Part shown: in pieces, positions 26,405 through 35,660 of the stretch
Layout: the number at the start of each line of letters is the position of its first letter
How positions within the stretch are numbered: position 1 is the first letter of the stretch
NCBI GenBank assembly: GCA_029777335.1
Contig: JAKOSN010000030.1
Span: 1-53,200, forward strand
Source of the DNA: Planctomycetota bacterium
GTDB taxonomy: Bacteria > Planctomycetota > Planctomycetia > Gemmatales > Gemmataceae
Direction: 5' to 3'
Length of the DNA: 53,200 nucleotides
Made by a program: the position numbers and the translations under genes
The notes under the pieces: model-generated
What the model was told of the DNA's origin: nothing
The model's database searches: none
Seen by the model: only the letters and a program-made list of their open reading frames with translations

Positions 26405-28453
26405 CTACCTGGGAAAGTGCGTTCGGCGTTTCTTCGATTCCTCGATCGCGCGATCCAGATCGGGTTGCCGTGCCCACGACTTCAGTTCGTTTGTCCCCGC
26501 CACAAACCGTTTTTCATAGGTCTCGAACGTGCCATAACGTTCCTCAAGGGACAAACGCGGATCGCCCGTTTGGAGCCGCTCAGCCCTGGTCTTCGCGAAT
26601 GGCAGATACGAGCCCGTCAGGTTTGCGAGCATTCCCCCCGCCCCCACTTCCTCACGGCGCAGATTCCACCCGGTGAACGTCGCCACAGGGACCTTCACTT
26701 CGGGAGGTTGGAGCATGCCGAGTTCATTGCCGTCGGGATCACACCGAGGCACCAAAACCGTGTAGCGACCCACGATCCTTGGCGGCTCCGTCTCAATGCG
26801 TCCCTCGGTGAAGAAATGTGCGCCCCAGTCGCCGTGAAAGGGTTGCTGAATGACGGTTGGATAGGCAACCCCTGGGATGCGCGGAAACCCTGTACTCCGC
26901 TGGTGCCAGTCGACGAGGGTTCTGGTAGCGAGGCGCGGGTAAACACTGGGTGCGACCCGGCTCCTTTCATCCTTGCACCACGCCCGGAGTTGTAGAATCA
27001 GTTCGCGCAGAAAAAGGCGGTAGTCGCCAGGATTGGCAAGGTTCTGAGCATTGCCACGGGTGGGGGGCCACGCCGCCGGCCCATGCTGAGTTCCTCCAAA
27101 TGCGTAAATGCGCACATTGGCGGGAATCTTCGCGTCCTCCTTCCCCAGCGGATCGGTGTGCACCAGTGAACCACTCCGATGCCAGTACTCCGCGGCACTC
27201 TGGGTGTGCATCACCCTGGGCATGCACCTGGTCTTCTCATAAGCCCGAAGAATTCCGTCCGTTCGTCGAGAAAGCGGATCGGTCATGGTGCCGTATGTGA
27301 AGGGAAACAAATCCGCCGGATACTGGTGATCCTCGTGCTGACCATTATGGCGCGTCGGTTGAGCAAAACGATGGTTGAAAAACCCCAACCCTCCTCCGGC
27401 AACATGCGGCATCAATCCATCGAAAACAATCTGCCCTCCAACATCTTCGTTAAAACCTTGCCAGAGAAAGTGTCGCAAAAAGCGCCCGCTCTGCGAAACT
27501 CCAAAGGCCAGCGCCGTGTGAATCGCCGGCTTGCCCTCGATGCACAACGGATTCCGGTTGGTTTTCTCATAGCGGAGAAACGATACCAGATCGCGCACCG
27601 ATGCCAACCCCACCCCCTGAACGATTGGCCCTTCACACTCGCAAATCAGTTCATAGAGCACCCCCGGCTCGAAGCCATCGCGAAGTTTCAGTCGGATGGG
27701 CGCGAGCGTGCCCTTCACGCCCTCCTTCACTGTGGGGACAGGGTCCCGTTCGAGTTTCCACTGCGAACGCGGAATTTCCTGCCGTTCATCTGTTTCGCGC
27801 AGGCGCTTGGTGAGCACCCCCCTGCGTTCGCCTTCCGCCGTTGGCGAATAACTCCCATGAGCCTCACGCCGAGAAAGGGGAACTGACGACACCCGTCTGT
27901 CACTGCTCATCTCGAAACGAACCACTCCGCGGATTGGTTTACCCTTGTCGGTTGCCACCGGCGCCTTGAGCAGGAGTCGCCCATCCCCGGGGAGGAGTTC
28001 TCCAATCCACCCCGACCAGACAACGGTAAACCCATGCTCCAGCAGAAAGCCGTCGCCCGCGCTTCCCGGTTTGTCCAGATCGTTCCCGCCCGGTGCATTG
28101 TTAAACATGCGCAAAGCGAGTTTATTGCCGCGGTTATTCACCTCGTAAAAGAGCGTGCTATTGCCGCGCTTCAAATTGCAGGGGACCAAGAGGACAACAT
28201 CGGCCTCGAACTCCACCTTTCCCTGGGCATTGCGCGGTGCCAGGGTCAGATCCACAATCCCCTTGTTGTGTCTATTCGCGGGATCGAGGGCGAAGTGAGC
28301 GATGGCAGTGATCTTCTCGTAGGCACCAACCCGGCCAAACTCTTTCCCCCCTCCAAACGGCTCGCGTTTGAGGATTTTGAGCGCTGTCACCTCGGCGTGG
28401 GTCAACACGGGAACTCCAAGCACGAACACTACTGAGAGAAGCACACCACGCAT
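26405..28453 (-). CDS. Secreted alpha/beta hydrolase-domain protein (Abhydrolase_10-like)
   Basis: 682 residues with a signal peptide (RGVLLSVVFVLGVPVLTHA). N-terminal blocks (REPFGGGKEFGRVGAYEKI; STLFYEVNNRGNKL) match the large 'alpha/beta hydrolase domain-containing' family found in planctomycetes and proteobacteria. The nucleophile elbow is FGVSQSGRFLRHFL with Ser322. AFGGTQHGPAAWP near 450-465 may carry the catalytic His. The substrate is unknown; an ester or lactone is likely. It lies 120 nt downstream of the nitrilase gene on the same strand and may be in its transcript. The length agrees with the family. Confidence 0.85.
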   Translation of the reverse strand: MRGVLLSVVFVLGVPVLTHAEVTALKILKREPFGGGKEFGRVGAYEKITAIAHFALDPANRHNKGIVDLTLAPRNAQGKVEFEADVVLLVPCNLKRGNSTLFYEVNNRGNKLALRMFNNAPGGNDLDKPGSAGDGFLLEHGFTVVWSGWIGELLPGDGRLLLKAPVATDKGKPIRGVVRFEMSSDRRVSSVPLSRREAHGSYSPTAEGERRGVLTKRLRETDERQEIPRSQWKLERDPVPTVKEGVKGTLAPIRLKLRDGFEPGVLYELICECEGPIVQGVGLASVRDLVSFLRYEKTNRNPLCIEGKPAIHTALAFGVSQSGRFLRHFLWQGFNEDVGGQIVFDGLMPHVAGGGLGFFNHRFAQPTRHNGQHEDHQYPADLFPFTYGTMTDPLSRRTDGILRAYEKTRCMPRVMHTQSAAEYWHRSGSLVHTDPLGKEDAKIPANVRIYAFGGTQHGPAAWPPTRGNAQNLANPGDYRLFLRELILQLRAWCKDERSRVAPSVYPRLATRTLVDWHQRSTGFPRIPGVAYPTVIQQPFHGDWGAHFFTEGRIETEPPRIVGRYTVLVPRCDPDGNELGMLQPPEVKVPVATFTGWNLRREEVGAGGMLANLTGSYLPFAKTRAERLQTGDPRLSLEERYGTFETYEKRFVAGTNELKSWARQPDLDRAIEESKKRRTHFPR

Positions 28454-28573
28454 GGCCGGCTCCAGGAGAGAAGGTTCGATTGTGATCTCAGCACCCCACC
28501 AGCGTTTCTCTTACCACACCGGCGCGGGCAATACCATCAGGAACCGGAGACTCTCTGGCAGACGATGGCACCA

Positions 28574-29593
28574 TCACCGCTGAAATCGTTTGGTCCAGGT
28601 GTCTGTGAGATGTGCCTTGGCCGTGTCGATTCGTTCGTTATTTTCCTCGATGGTGGCATCCACTCGCGGAGGGAACTGCTGTTCGCGATAGCTGGAGTAC
28701 GCCTCGGTGCGCAGATGGGCCAGCATGTGATGGCCTCGGCGTACGGAGCGCTCATGTCTCAGGGCGGTGATATCGACGGGTGCCACCACAATGCGTTCGC
28801 CCGGTCCGGGGGAAGCCTGTGTGAGAATCCTCCCCTCGAAATCCACCACCATGCTCCCCCCGGGCCAGGAGTAGGGTGGATAATGCCGCAAACTGGCGCC
28901 CTGATTGACCGCCACGACGTAAGCGACATTTTCCAGCGCGCGACAGCGATTGACCACCGTCCACCAGTCCATCGGATCGGTCGCCCCCCACGGATCCATG
29001 TAGGCGGACACCCGCACCAGCACCTCCGCCCCATTCATCGCCAACTGACGTAGCACCTCGGGGAAGATCCAATCGTAACAGATGGCACATCCAAGTCGAC
29101 CAAGCTCCGTATCCACCACGGGAAATAACGGCTCGTCATACTCTGGCAGCAGGTCGTGCGGACTGGTGTGCACCTCGTAGGGAATCCAGGTATTCACCTT
29201 GCGATACCTGGCGAGAAGGCCCTGTGGTCCAAGGAGGCACGTGGTGTTGAAGAGCGCTCCGGGCCAGCGTGGATCGACCTCCAACATCGTCCCGGTTTGA
29301 ATGTAAATTCCCTCCTGGCGCGCTCTCTGGGCGAGTCGCTCTGTGTGTTCGTTGGGAATCGGGAGTGCCAAACGCTCGCGCAACTCGGCAGCAGTGGCAT
29401 ACACCGGGGCCATGTGGGCGAACTCGGGATAGATGACCAACCGCACTGGGAGAAAGGGCATCGCTCCAGCCAGCGCCGAATCGAGCATCGCCAACATGCG
29501 ATCGGTGTTCGAGCGGATCTGGCCACGTTCGGTTGGACAGGGAAGATCGGTCTGACAGGCGGCCACGGCATAACGCACGGGTATCATCACCAT
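28574..29593 (-). CDS. Carbon-nitrogen hydrolase (nitrilase/amidase superfamily)
   Basis: 339 residues from the ATG at 29593, which has AGAAGG upstream; a longer frame to 29722 has no homology in its extra part. The catalytic triad is Glu57 in LVIYPEFAH, Lys132 in RYRKVNTWIP and Cys172 in GCAICYDWIFPE. The C-terminal family strands (AYVVAVNQGAS; GGSMVVDFEGRIL) are present. It hydrolyses a non-peptide C-N bond; the short Glu loop and the YxK-Trp-IPxE segment suggest an aliphatic amidase/formamidase-like enzyme, but the substrate is not defined. Cytoplasmic. It is the first gene of a possible two-gene unit with the hydrolase at 26405, divergent from the protease gene at 29823. Confidence 0.92.
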   Translation of the reverse strand: MVMIPVRYAVAACQTDLPCPTERGQIRSNTDRMLAMLDSALAGAMPFLPVRLVIYPEFAHMAPVYATAAELRERLALPIPNEHTERLAQRARQEGIYIQTGTMLEVDPRWPGALFNTTCLLGPQGLLARYRKVNTWIPYEVHTSPHDLLPEYDEPLFPVVDTELGRLGCAICYDWIFPEVLRQLAMNGAEVLVRVSAYMDPWGATDPMDWWTVVNRCRALENVAYVVAVNQGASLRHYPPYSWPGGSMVVDFEGRILTQASPGPGERIVVAPVDITALRHERSVRRGHHMLAHLRTEAYSSYREQQFPPRVDATIEENNERIDTAKAHLTDTWTKRFQR

Positions 29594-29732
29594 GGGTCCT
29601 TCTCTCCCGCGAGCGACGAGAGGTTCTGGGTGCTGGAAAGCCACGAAAGATCGCATCCTTATTGTAGGGTTCTGCCCCACCGGCGAAGCCGAGCCCGGCA
29701 ACTGAACCCGGGCGCACTGCACGGGTGGTCAT

Positions 29733-29761
29733 TTGACAATCGCTCGGGAAGTGGCTACCCT
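29733..29761 (+). promoter_or_regulatory. Candidate sigma-70 promoter for the protease gene
   Basis: A perfect TTGACA (29733-29738), a 17-nt spacer and TACCCT (29756-29761, 3 of 6). The element ends 61 nt before the ATG at 29823. Confidence 0.45.
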
Positions 29762-29822
29762 CAACCCTGTCGACCTGCGGAGGTTGCCTGCTCTTTCGTG
29801 TCGCACCAGGAGTGCCCTTTCC

Positions 29823-31907
29823 ATGCGCCGAATGATCCTCGCTCTGCCTCTCGTCCTCGTGGTGCTCACCTCCCTGCACGCTGCCGAGGACGGAATTCCC
29901 CGACAAACCTTGCAACAACTCAAGCGCGCGACGGTTTTCGTGAAGGTCCAGGCGGGCCGCGAAGGAGGAACGGGTTCCGGCTTTTTGCTGAAAGTCGAGG
30001 GGGAGACGGGCTATCTTGTCACCAATCATCACGTCGTGGCGCTGAAACGTCGGCAGGTTCCGCCTGGGGTGAGTATCAACCTGGTTTTTCAATCCGGGAC
30101 CAAAAACGAATGCACCGTTCCGGCAGAAGTGGTCGCCTCAGACGCGGATCGTGATCTGGCGATCTTGAAGGTGAAGGGAGTCAAGAATCTCCCCACACCC
30201 CTCGACACAGGGCACACGATCGAATTGAGCGAGACGATGACCGTCTATTCACTTGGCTTTCCCTTTGGTGAAGCGCTTTCCACCACCAAGGGAAACCCGG
30301 CGCTCACCGTCGGCAAGGCGACGATCTCCAGCATTCGCACCGATGAACGCGACGAGATCGTCCGCGTCCAGTTGGATGGCGAGTTGAATCCGGGCAATAG
30401 CGGAGGCCCTGTGGTCGATGGCAAGGGACAGCTGGTTGGTGTTGCGGTCTCCAAGATTCGCAGCACACGTATTGCCTTCGCCATTCCGCCGCTGCACCTG
30501 GAACGAATGCTCCAGGGGCGTGTGGAGACAGTAGCCATCACGCCTCTCAAGGTTGCGCAGGGAAAGGCTCAGATGAAGGTGGTTACGGGTTTGATCGATC
30601 CCATGGATCGGATGAAAGCAGTTGCCGTTTACTGCGTTCGCGCCGAGGACCTCAAGACTCCCCCCAAAGCGGATAGCAAGGGCATCTGGAAGGCGCTACC
30701 CGGGGCGATGAAGATCGAGCTAAAAAAACAGCAGCAAAAGGCAGAAGCCACCTTTGAATTACAGTGCGACAAGCCAGCCCGCGTGAATTACCTGGTGCAA
30801 ACGATGTACACCACCGGCGATGGCCGAACGATCTTCACCGAGCCCAGTCCGCTCCGTGTCGATTTTTCCGCCACCACCACCCTTGGCACCCGGCCTCCTG
30901 ACCCGAAGGATCCGACGGGTAAAACCACCGGTGATTCACACGTGGGGGAGGTGAAAACGATCGGCGAGCTCTCGGTGATTGAGTTGAAGCTGCCCACCAA
31001 AAATGTTCCCAGTTGCCTGTGCTGGTCGGTGGATGGCAAGGCCTTCTTTCACCTGGAAGCACAAACGGGCGTGGTGCGACGCCTCAATCTTTCTGATTGC
31101 AAGGAAACACGTAAGCTGGAAATTGGCCGCAAATGTAGCTGGCTGAGCATCTCCAAAGAAGGACTGCTCGTCACGGTCGCCGATATTCAGGAAGCGTGGG
31201 TGCTCGACCCCGAAACGCTGAAGGTCAAACAGAAACTGGAGATGGGGGGGCTGAAATATACGGTTTCCGGTCCCCAATCGAGCATCGCGGTGGGCGCCAA
31301 TCATCGCGGCGATAAACTGGCGGTGTTCGATCTGGTAAAGGGACAGTTGGTGAAGGAGTACGACAACGCGGTCTTTAATGTGCGCGGCGGGGTGGGGATG
31401 TCCAACCCGAAAATGACTCCCAACGGCAAATATCTCTTTACCACCGGTGGAATTGAGCAGGTCTATCGCTTCAGGATCGAGGAGAAGGAACTCAGGTTCG
31501 AGGAATCCAGCCAGCGGATCATTCAGGGACGGTTTGAAGGATTGGTCGTGAGCGATGAATTTGTCTGTGCTCCCTCGGGGGGAGGGAACTATCAGGGTCT
31601 GGACAATCACCCAGAGGTGACTCCTTACTCCACCTACATTTATCCGGTGACCAGTTTTAGAAAACCGGCCTTCACCCTCGCGCAGGGTGCCTATCCGCTT
31701 GCCGTTGGGTTCGATCCCAAGGTCGGCCTTGTCTACGCGCAGAACTTCCAGAACTCGTTGCTCATCTTCAATGCAACCGGAGTGAAGTTAAAGGAGTGGA
31801 AAGTGGGCGAGGGGGGAACAAAGCAGTTTCTGGTACACCCGGAAGGCCGTCGCGTTTTGGTGTTTACTGATAATCAGATCTGCCTGGTGGATCTCCCGAA
31901 GAAATAA
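29823..31907 (+). CDS. Secreted trypsin-like serine protease with C-terminal propeller-like region
   Basis: 694 residues from the ATG at 29823 (CAGGAG upstream), which starts a signal peptide (MILALPLVLVVLTSLHA). The chymotrypsin-fold domain (about 30-235) has the HtrA-like triad His70 in VTNHHVV, Asp111 in DADRDLAIL and Ser193 in GNSGGPVV. No PDZ domain follows. Instead there is a ~100-residue linker domain and, from about 375, repeated strands (LCWSVDGKAFFHLEAQTGVV; LLVTVADIQEAWVLDPETL) that read like a beta-propeller. This matches planctomycete proteins that fuse a protease to a WD/NHL-like sensor. It would act in the periplasm or at the surface. Confidence 0.87.
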   Translation: MRRMILALPLVLVVLTSLHAAEDGIPRQTLQQLKRATVFVKVQAGREGGTGSGFLLKVEGETGYLVTNHHVVALKRRQVPPGVSINLVFQSGTKNECTVPAEVVASDADRDLAILKVKGVKNLPTPLDTGHTIELSETMTVYSLGFPFGEALSTTKGNPALTVGKATISSIRTDERDEIVRVQLDGELNPGNSGGPVVDGKGQLVGVAVSKIRSTRIAFAIPPLHLERMLQGRVETVAITPLKVAQGKAQMKVVTGLIDPMDRMKAVAVYCVRAEDLKTPPKADSKGIWKALPGAMKIELKKQQQKAEATFELQCDKPARVNYLVQTMYTTGDGRTIFTEPSPLRVDFSATTTLGTRPPDPKDPTGKTTGDSHVGEVKTIGELSVIELKLPTKNVPSCLCWSVDGKAFFHLEAQTGVVRRLNLSDCKETRKLEIGRKCSWLSISKEGLLVTVADIQEAWVLDPETLKVKQKLEMGGLKYTVSGPQSSIAVGANHRGDKLAVFDLVKGQLVKEYDNAVFNVRGGVGMSNPKMTPNGKYLFTTGGIEQVYRFRIEEKELRFEESSQRIIQGRFEGLVVSDEFVCAPSGGGNYQGLDNHPEVTPYSTYIYPVTSFRKPAFTLAQGAYPLAVGFDPKVGLVYAQNFQNSLLIFNATGVKLKEWKVGEGGTKQFLVHPEGRRVLVFTDNQICLVDLPKK

Positions 31908-32017
31908 GCCATGGACAGTGACCATCTCCTGTCACTAGCATAATGAAAGCACTCGATGGGCGCTGCCATCTCGCCGTGCATCCAGAAATCGCAACCAAGT
32001 TAAGGAGGAAGCTGGCC

Positions 32018-32881
32018 ATGAAGGACGAGCTGCTCAGTCTGCTACCCGGCGTGGAACCGACCCGGCGTCAGTTTGTTGTGACCACCCTGGCCGCTGGGTT
32101 CGCCCTGGCGGTCCAACCGGTGAGCGCCGAAACGATCACCACCGACACCAAGGGCTTGACGGCAGGTGAAGTAAAGATCGCCGTCAAGGATGGGGAGATC
32201 CCTGCCTATCGGGCGATGCCCGCCACGGGCGGTCCCTTCCCCGTCATCCTGGTCGTGCAGGAGATCTTTGGAGTTCACGAGCATATCAAGGATCTCTGCC
32301 GTCGACTGGCCAAGAGCGGCTACCTCGCCGTGGCGCCAGAGTTGTATTCCCGTCAGGGAGACGTCTCCAAGCTCAAGGATATCCAGGAGATTCTCTCCAA
32401 GGTGGTCAACAAGGTGCCAGACGAGCAAGTGCTGAGCGATCTCGATGCGGCTGTCGCCTGGGCCAAGAAGAGCGGCAAGGGCGAGACCTCGAAGCTCGGC
32501 ATCACTGGCTTCTGCTGGGGCGGCCGCATTGTGTGGCTTTACTCCGCCCACAACAAGGACGTCAAGGCCGGAGTCGCCTGGTACGGGCGCCTCGTGGGAC
32601 AACCCGATAAGTTGCACCCCAAGCACCCGATCGACCTGGTCGCCTCGCTCCACGCCCCAGTTCTCGGACTCTATGGGGGTGCGGATATGGGCATCCCGGT
32701 TAGCACGGTGGAGAAGATGACCAAGGCGCTGAAGGAGAACAACAAGGTCGGCGAGATCATCGTCTACCCGGATACGCCCCACGGCTTCAATGCGGACTAC
32801 CGGCCCTCGTACCGGAAGGACAAGGCGGAGGACGGTTGGAAACGCATGCTGGCGTGGTTCAAGAAATACGGCGTGGCGTAA
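32018..32881 (+). CDS. Dienelactone hydrolase family protein, probably exported by Tat
   Basis: 287 residues from the ATG at 32018 (AAGGAGG upstream). The N-terminus has a twin-arginine-like leader: [18 protein letters not shown], then VQPVSA. The hydrolase domain has nucleophile Cys166 in GFCWGGR, Asp223 in YGGADMG and His255 in TPHGF, the standard DLH triad, plus [14 protein letters not shown] at the oxyanion side. The family hydrolyses dienelactone in aromatic degradation, but exported members are of unknown substrate. It is isolated from the genes upstream by 110 nt and followed by a strong terminator that also serves the opposing secretion operon. Confidence 0.92.
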   Translation: MKDELLSLLPGVEPTRRQFVVTTLAAGFALAVQPVSAETITTDTKGLTAGEVKIAVKDGEIPAYRAMPATGGPFPVILVVQEIFGVHEHIKDLCRRLAKSGYLAVAPELYSRQGDVSKLKDIQEILSKVVNKVPDEQVLSDLDAAVAWAKKSGKGETSKLGITGFCWGGRIVWLYSAHNKDVKAGVAWYGRLVGQPDKLHPKHPIDLVASLHAPVLGLYGGADMGIPVSTVEKMTKALKENNKVGEIIVYPDTPHGFNADYRPSYRKDKAEDGWKRMLAWFKKYGVA

Positions 32882-32909
32882 GTGGCTGGGTGCGACCCGG
32901 CGTCTAGGC

Positions 32910-32954
32910 ACGCGTGCCCTGCGACGAGGATACTCCTCTTCGCAGGGCACGCGT
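32910..32954. terminator. Strong bidirectional terminator hairpin
   Basis: Perfect 15-bp arms: ACGCGTGCCCTGCGA (32910-32924) and its complement (32940-32954). One mismatch separates these from an inner GAGGA/TCCTC stem with a 3-nt loop. It lies 28 nt after the dienelactone hydrolase stop and 11 nt from the convergent pseudopilin stop. Confidence 0.8.
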
Positions 32955-32965
32955 TACCCGATTGC

Positions 32966-33421
32966 TCAGGGAGAAGGAGAAGAGGAACTGGACAGGATCT
33001 CAAGCCGAATCTTGTTCCCGTCGAGCACCCGGCGCACCCGACGTGTTTCGCTGCGGAGCACTTCCTTGCCGGCATCGGTCGGATACCGAGCCTCGCTCAT
33101 CACATCAAAGATCCCGGCCGTTTTGGAGTCTTCCGCCACGGTGATGCGCACCTGCGAGTTTGGAATCAACTCCAACCGATCTCCCTTGTAGTTCGCTCCG
33201 TCGCTCAGCAGGTGTGCCAGGGCGTGTTCCACCCCTGCCCGGGCGAGCCATTTGGTCTGAATCCGTTCGTGTTGCCGTTCCGCCACCCGTCGATTCACCA
33301 TCATGTGGAAAGCGATCGTGGTCATTAGCACGGTGACCACCGCCAGGATGGCCACCGCGGCGATCAGCGCAATGCCTCGTCGCCCCGGAGAGGCCGCCGC
33401 ATTCATTGAGACTCGTTTCAT
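32966..33421 (-). CDS. Pseudopilin-like protein of the type II secretion operon (GspK/PilX-like position)
   Basis: 151 residues. A short basic leader (SPGRRGIALIAAVAILAVVT) precedes a hydrophobic N-terminal helix (about 17-45), as in minor pseudopilins, but the Glu at position 5 of the mature protein is absent, as in GspK and PilX. The rest is a small strand-rich domain (SQVRITVAEDSKTAGIFDVM; SEARYPTDAGKEV). The length is much shorter than classical GspK (~320). The start overlaps the stop of the previous gene by 4 nt (ATGA), so translation is coupled. It ends next to a strong terminator as the last gene of the operon. Confidence 0.7.
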   Translation of the reverse strand: MKRVSMNAAASPGRRGIALIAAVAILAVVTVLMTTIAFHMMVNRRVAERQHERIQTKWLARAGVEHALAHLLSDGANYKGDRLELIPNSQVRITVAEDSKTAGIFDVMSEARYPTDAGKEVLRSETRRVRRVLDGNKIRLEILSSSSSPSP

Positions 33422-33933
33422 CGCAGGTCTCCTCCCAGGGCCGCGCTGTATTCGACCATGCGCCCCTGTTTCACTCGTTCCGGCGAGTCTGCCAGGCGCA
33501 ACGTAAGGAGGCGATCCCCGTCGCCACGCAGAAATTCCACGGTGGTTTGCTCGTTGCCCACTGGAAGCGTTTGTGTGGCGTGATTGTCTTCGACCACCTC
33601 GGAACGGTCCAGCTTTCCTTCATGCCAACGATACACCACGTGGCTCCCATCGGTGCGCTGAAGAATCAGGCAGTTGGGGCCGGCCTGCTCGTCTCCCAGC
33701 ATTTTCGGGGCCCCGGTGGCGGTGGCCACGTCGCTGCGAAACTGATCTCCCAGGGTATTCTGTGTCATCAGGGTGTGCGAAACCCGCGTTGACAGTTGCT
33801 GGGTGTTAAAGACCCCCAGAAGGATCGCCGCGATGAGCAACAGGACGATTGCCAGGGAACCGATCACGGCGGACATTTCCAGAAGGGTGAATCCTTGGCG
33901 TGCAGCCGAGGGAGAACAGGCTCGTGAGGTCAT
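33418..33933 (-). CDS. Pseudopilin (GspJ-like)
   Basis: 171 residues with a canonical type IV prepilin signature: ARQG cleaved before FTLLEMSAVIGSLAIVLLLI, with Glu at mature position 5. A globular strand-rich domain follows (CLILQRTDGSHVVYRWHEGK; TTVEFLRGDGDRLLTLRLA), resembling GspJ-type minor pseudopilins. It should be processed by a prepilin peptidase and sit in the inner membrane or pseudopilus tip. The start overlaps the previous stop by 4 nt (ATGA), and its own stop overlaps the next start in the same way. Confidence 0.8.
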   Translation of the reverse strand: MTSRACSPSAARQGFTLLEMSAVIGSLAIVLLLIAAILLGVFNTQQLSTRVSHTLMTQNTLGDQFRSDVATATGAPKMLGDEQAGPNCLILQRTDGSHVVYRWHEGKLDRSEVVEDNHATQTLPVGNEQTTVEFLRGDGDRLLTLRLADSPERVKQGRMVEYSAALGGDLR

Positions 33934-34379
33934 GGGTTCTCTCCTTTCCCTTCTGTGGTGCGAGCAGCGAACAGCCCCACGAGTTCGAGCGCGCGATCGG
34001 AGCCATCGCTTTCGGCTTTCCAGTGAACCACAACGATTACTCGTTTCACCAGGGGGTCGGCCTTTTCGGGCTGCACCTTGACCTCCAGACGATAGCCACG
34101 CTCTCGATACGGTTCCGGCAAACGTTGGGCGGTCGCCCAGTCGCTGGTCAGATCGCTCCAGGGACAGAGACGCGCCCGTTCAAGGAGGTTATTTCCAAGT
34201 TCCTCAGCGGTCTGGTGGTCGCTGACACGGGTGCGTTCGCGCAGCGACCAGAGGCCTACCTGGGCGACCACCACCAACGCCATCCCGAGAATTGTCAGGG
34301 CCACGAACATCTCCGTGACCGTAAAGGCCCGCCGCGACGACCGGTGTCCCGCGTGGGTACCTGGCCTGTGCTCGCGCAT
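33930..34379 (-). CDS. Pseudopilin (GspI-like)
   Basis: 149 residues. The ATG at 34379 shares one base with the upstream gspF-type stop (TGATG); a GTG at 34382 is possible. The leader SSRRA precedes FTVTEMFVALTILGMALVVV, with the Glu at mature position 5 that defines prepilin-like helices; the residue before cleavage is Ala rather than Gly. The globular part (ERGYRLEVKVQPEKADPLVK; RVIVVVHWKAES) is the usual GspI pattern of strands. It is part of the minus-strand secretion operon. Confidence 0.8.
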   Translation of the reverse strand: MREHRPGTHAGHRSSRRAFTVTEMFVALTILGMALVVVAQVGLWSLRERTRVSDHQTAEELGNNLLERARLCPWSDLTSDWATAQRLPEPYRERGYRLEVKVQPEKADPLVKRVIVVVHWKAESDGSDRALELVGLFAARTTEGKGENP

Positions 34380-35620
34380 CACGCAATCTCCGAAATGAGC
34401 TTGACCAGTGGCATGAACATGCCAACGACCATGAAGCCAACCAGGAGCCCCACCAGGACGACCGAGGTGGAGAAGAGGAACAACGAAAGCCGCCTGCGGA
34501 GCCAGACCGCTCGCGACGCAAGGTTGTTCCCAAGTTCAGTAAGTGCCCAGGGGAGATTGCGCGCTCGTTCGGCGGCACGCACCAGGGGAGCCATGTGGGC
34601 AGGGAGCAGGCCAACTCCACTGAGCACATCAGGAAGGGTTTGGCCTTGCTCGATCTGAGTCCGGCCCTGATGCAAACTCTGGCAGACGGCGAACGGGAAG
34701 ACTCCGGAATCGGAAAGAATGCTCAGCGCCTCGGGTAACGGTTTCTCCGCTTCGAGCATGACCGCCAGCATCTTCAGGATTCGACTCTGGACACTCATCC
34801 GATACAGGCGCCGGAACCCGGGGAGATACCAGCGCATCTGCGGATTGAGGAAGGCGAGAATCGCCAGCGTGAGCAAGCCGAGGAACCCGAGCACCAGAAG
34901 CCAGGCGAAATGCGAACACCAGTCGGCCAACTGTGCCAGCTGCAGCGTGAGCCAGGGGAGTTGCATGCCAAAATCGCGAAAGATGCGCATCATGCGCGGC
35001 AACAGGTAGATCACCCAGAAGGAGCCCACGCCAAACAGCACGATCAACAGACCAATCGGGTAGAGCAAGCGCGGGACGGTCTCCAACCACACCGTGGCCA
35101 GTGGGCCTTCTGAGGAGCGGCGCAGACTGAGCGCCAGGTGCCCGGTGGATTCCCCCACCGCGACGGCGAGCCTGGTGGTTGGTGAGGCCACTCCTGGTTC
35201 GGATTCCAGCGCCTCCTGCAGCGAGCAGCCGTGTTCCAGTCGTTGGGCCACCCGCGCCAGTTTTTGATCGTAGTTGTGGCGACGATGCCAGAGCCAGTAA
35301 TAACCCGGGAGCAAAAAGAATTGAAGCAAGCAGGTGCAGAAGGAACGCCAGGCGCTCGTGGGGCGATCCCCCAGGTACGCCTGCAGCGACGGCACCACCG
35401 GGGCGCCTGCCTCGGCGGCTCCATCGAGCAATTGCAAAAACTCGTCCTGGCGACTCACCCGGTAGTACCAGAAAGTCTGAAATATCCAGCCATAGATCAG
35501 TCCCAGGAGGAGCAAAAGAGGCACAAAGATGGGACCAAAAAGCGCAAGCAGCCCAATCACCAGCAAAAGGATCAGTGCCGCGGCGCTGAGTAGAGCAAAG
35601 GTCTTCCAGAACGTGGACAT
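34379..35620 (-). CDS. GspF/PilC-type inner-membrane protein, second copy
   Basis: 413 residues. The ATG at 35620 has GGGGAG 8 nt upstream; an ATG at 35626 sits directly on that site. Two or three hydrophobic segments open the protein (ALILLLVIGLLALFGPIF; VPLLLLLGLIYGWIF), unusual for GspF. They are followed by two T2SSF-like cytoplasmic domains (ARVAQRLEHGCSLQEALE near 150; KMLAVMLEAEKPLPEALSIL near 290), each with a membrane helix pair. The C-terminal 'FMPLVKLISEI' resembles the other copy's 'MLPMIKLLEGL'. It probably works with the neighbouring GspF, GspE and pseudopilins as the platform of a secretion or pilus-like apparatus. Confidence 0.85.
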   Translation of the reverse strand: MSTFWKTFALLSAAALILLLVIGLLALFGPIFVPLLLLLGLIYGWIFQTFWYYRVSRQDEFLQLLDGAAEAGAPVVPSLQAYLGDRPTSAWRSFCTCLLQFFLLPGYYWLWHRRHNYDQKLARVAQRLEHGCSLQEALESEPGVASPTTRLAVAVGESTGHLALSLRRSSEGPLATVWLETVPRLLYPIGLLIVLFGVGSFWVIYLLPRMMRIFRDFGMQLPWLTLQLAQLADWCSHFAWLLVLGFLGLLTLAILAFLNPQMRWYLPGFRRLYRMSVQSRILKMLAVMLEAEKPLPEALSILSDSGVFPFAVCQSLHQGRTQIEQGQTLPDVLSGVGLLPAHMAPLVRAAERARNLPWALTELGNNLASRAVWLRRRLSLFLFSTSVVLVGLLVGFMVVGMFMPLVKLISEIA

Positions 35621-35660
35621 CGGCATCTCTCCCCAGCGGGTCAGACGGGCTCGGCCCCGT

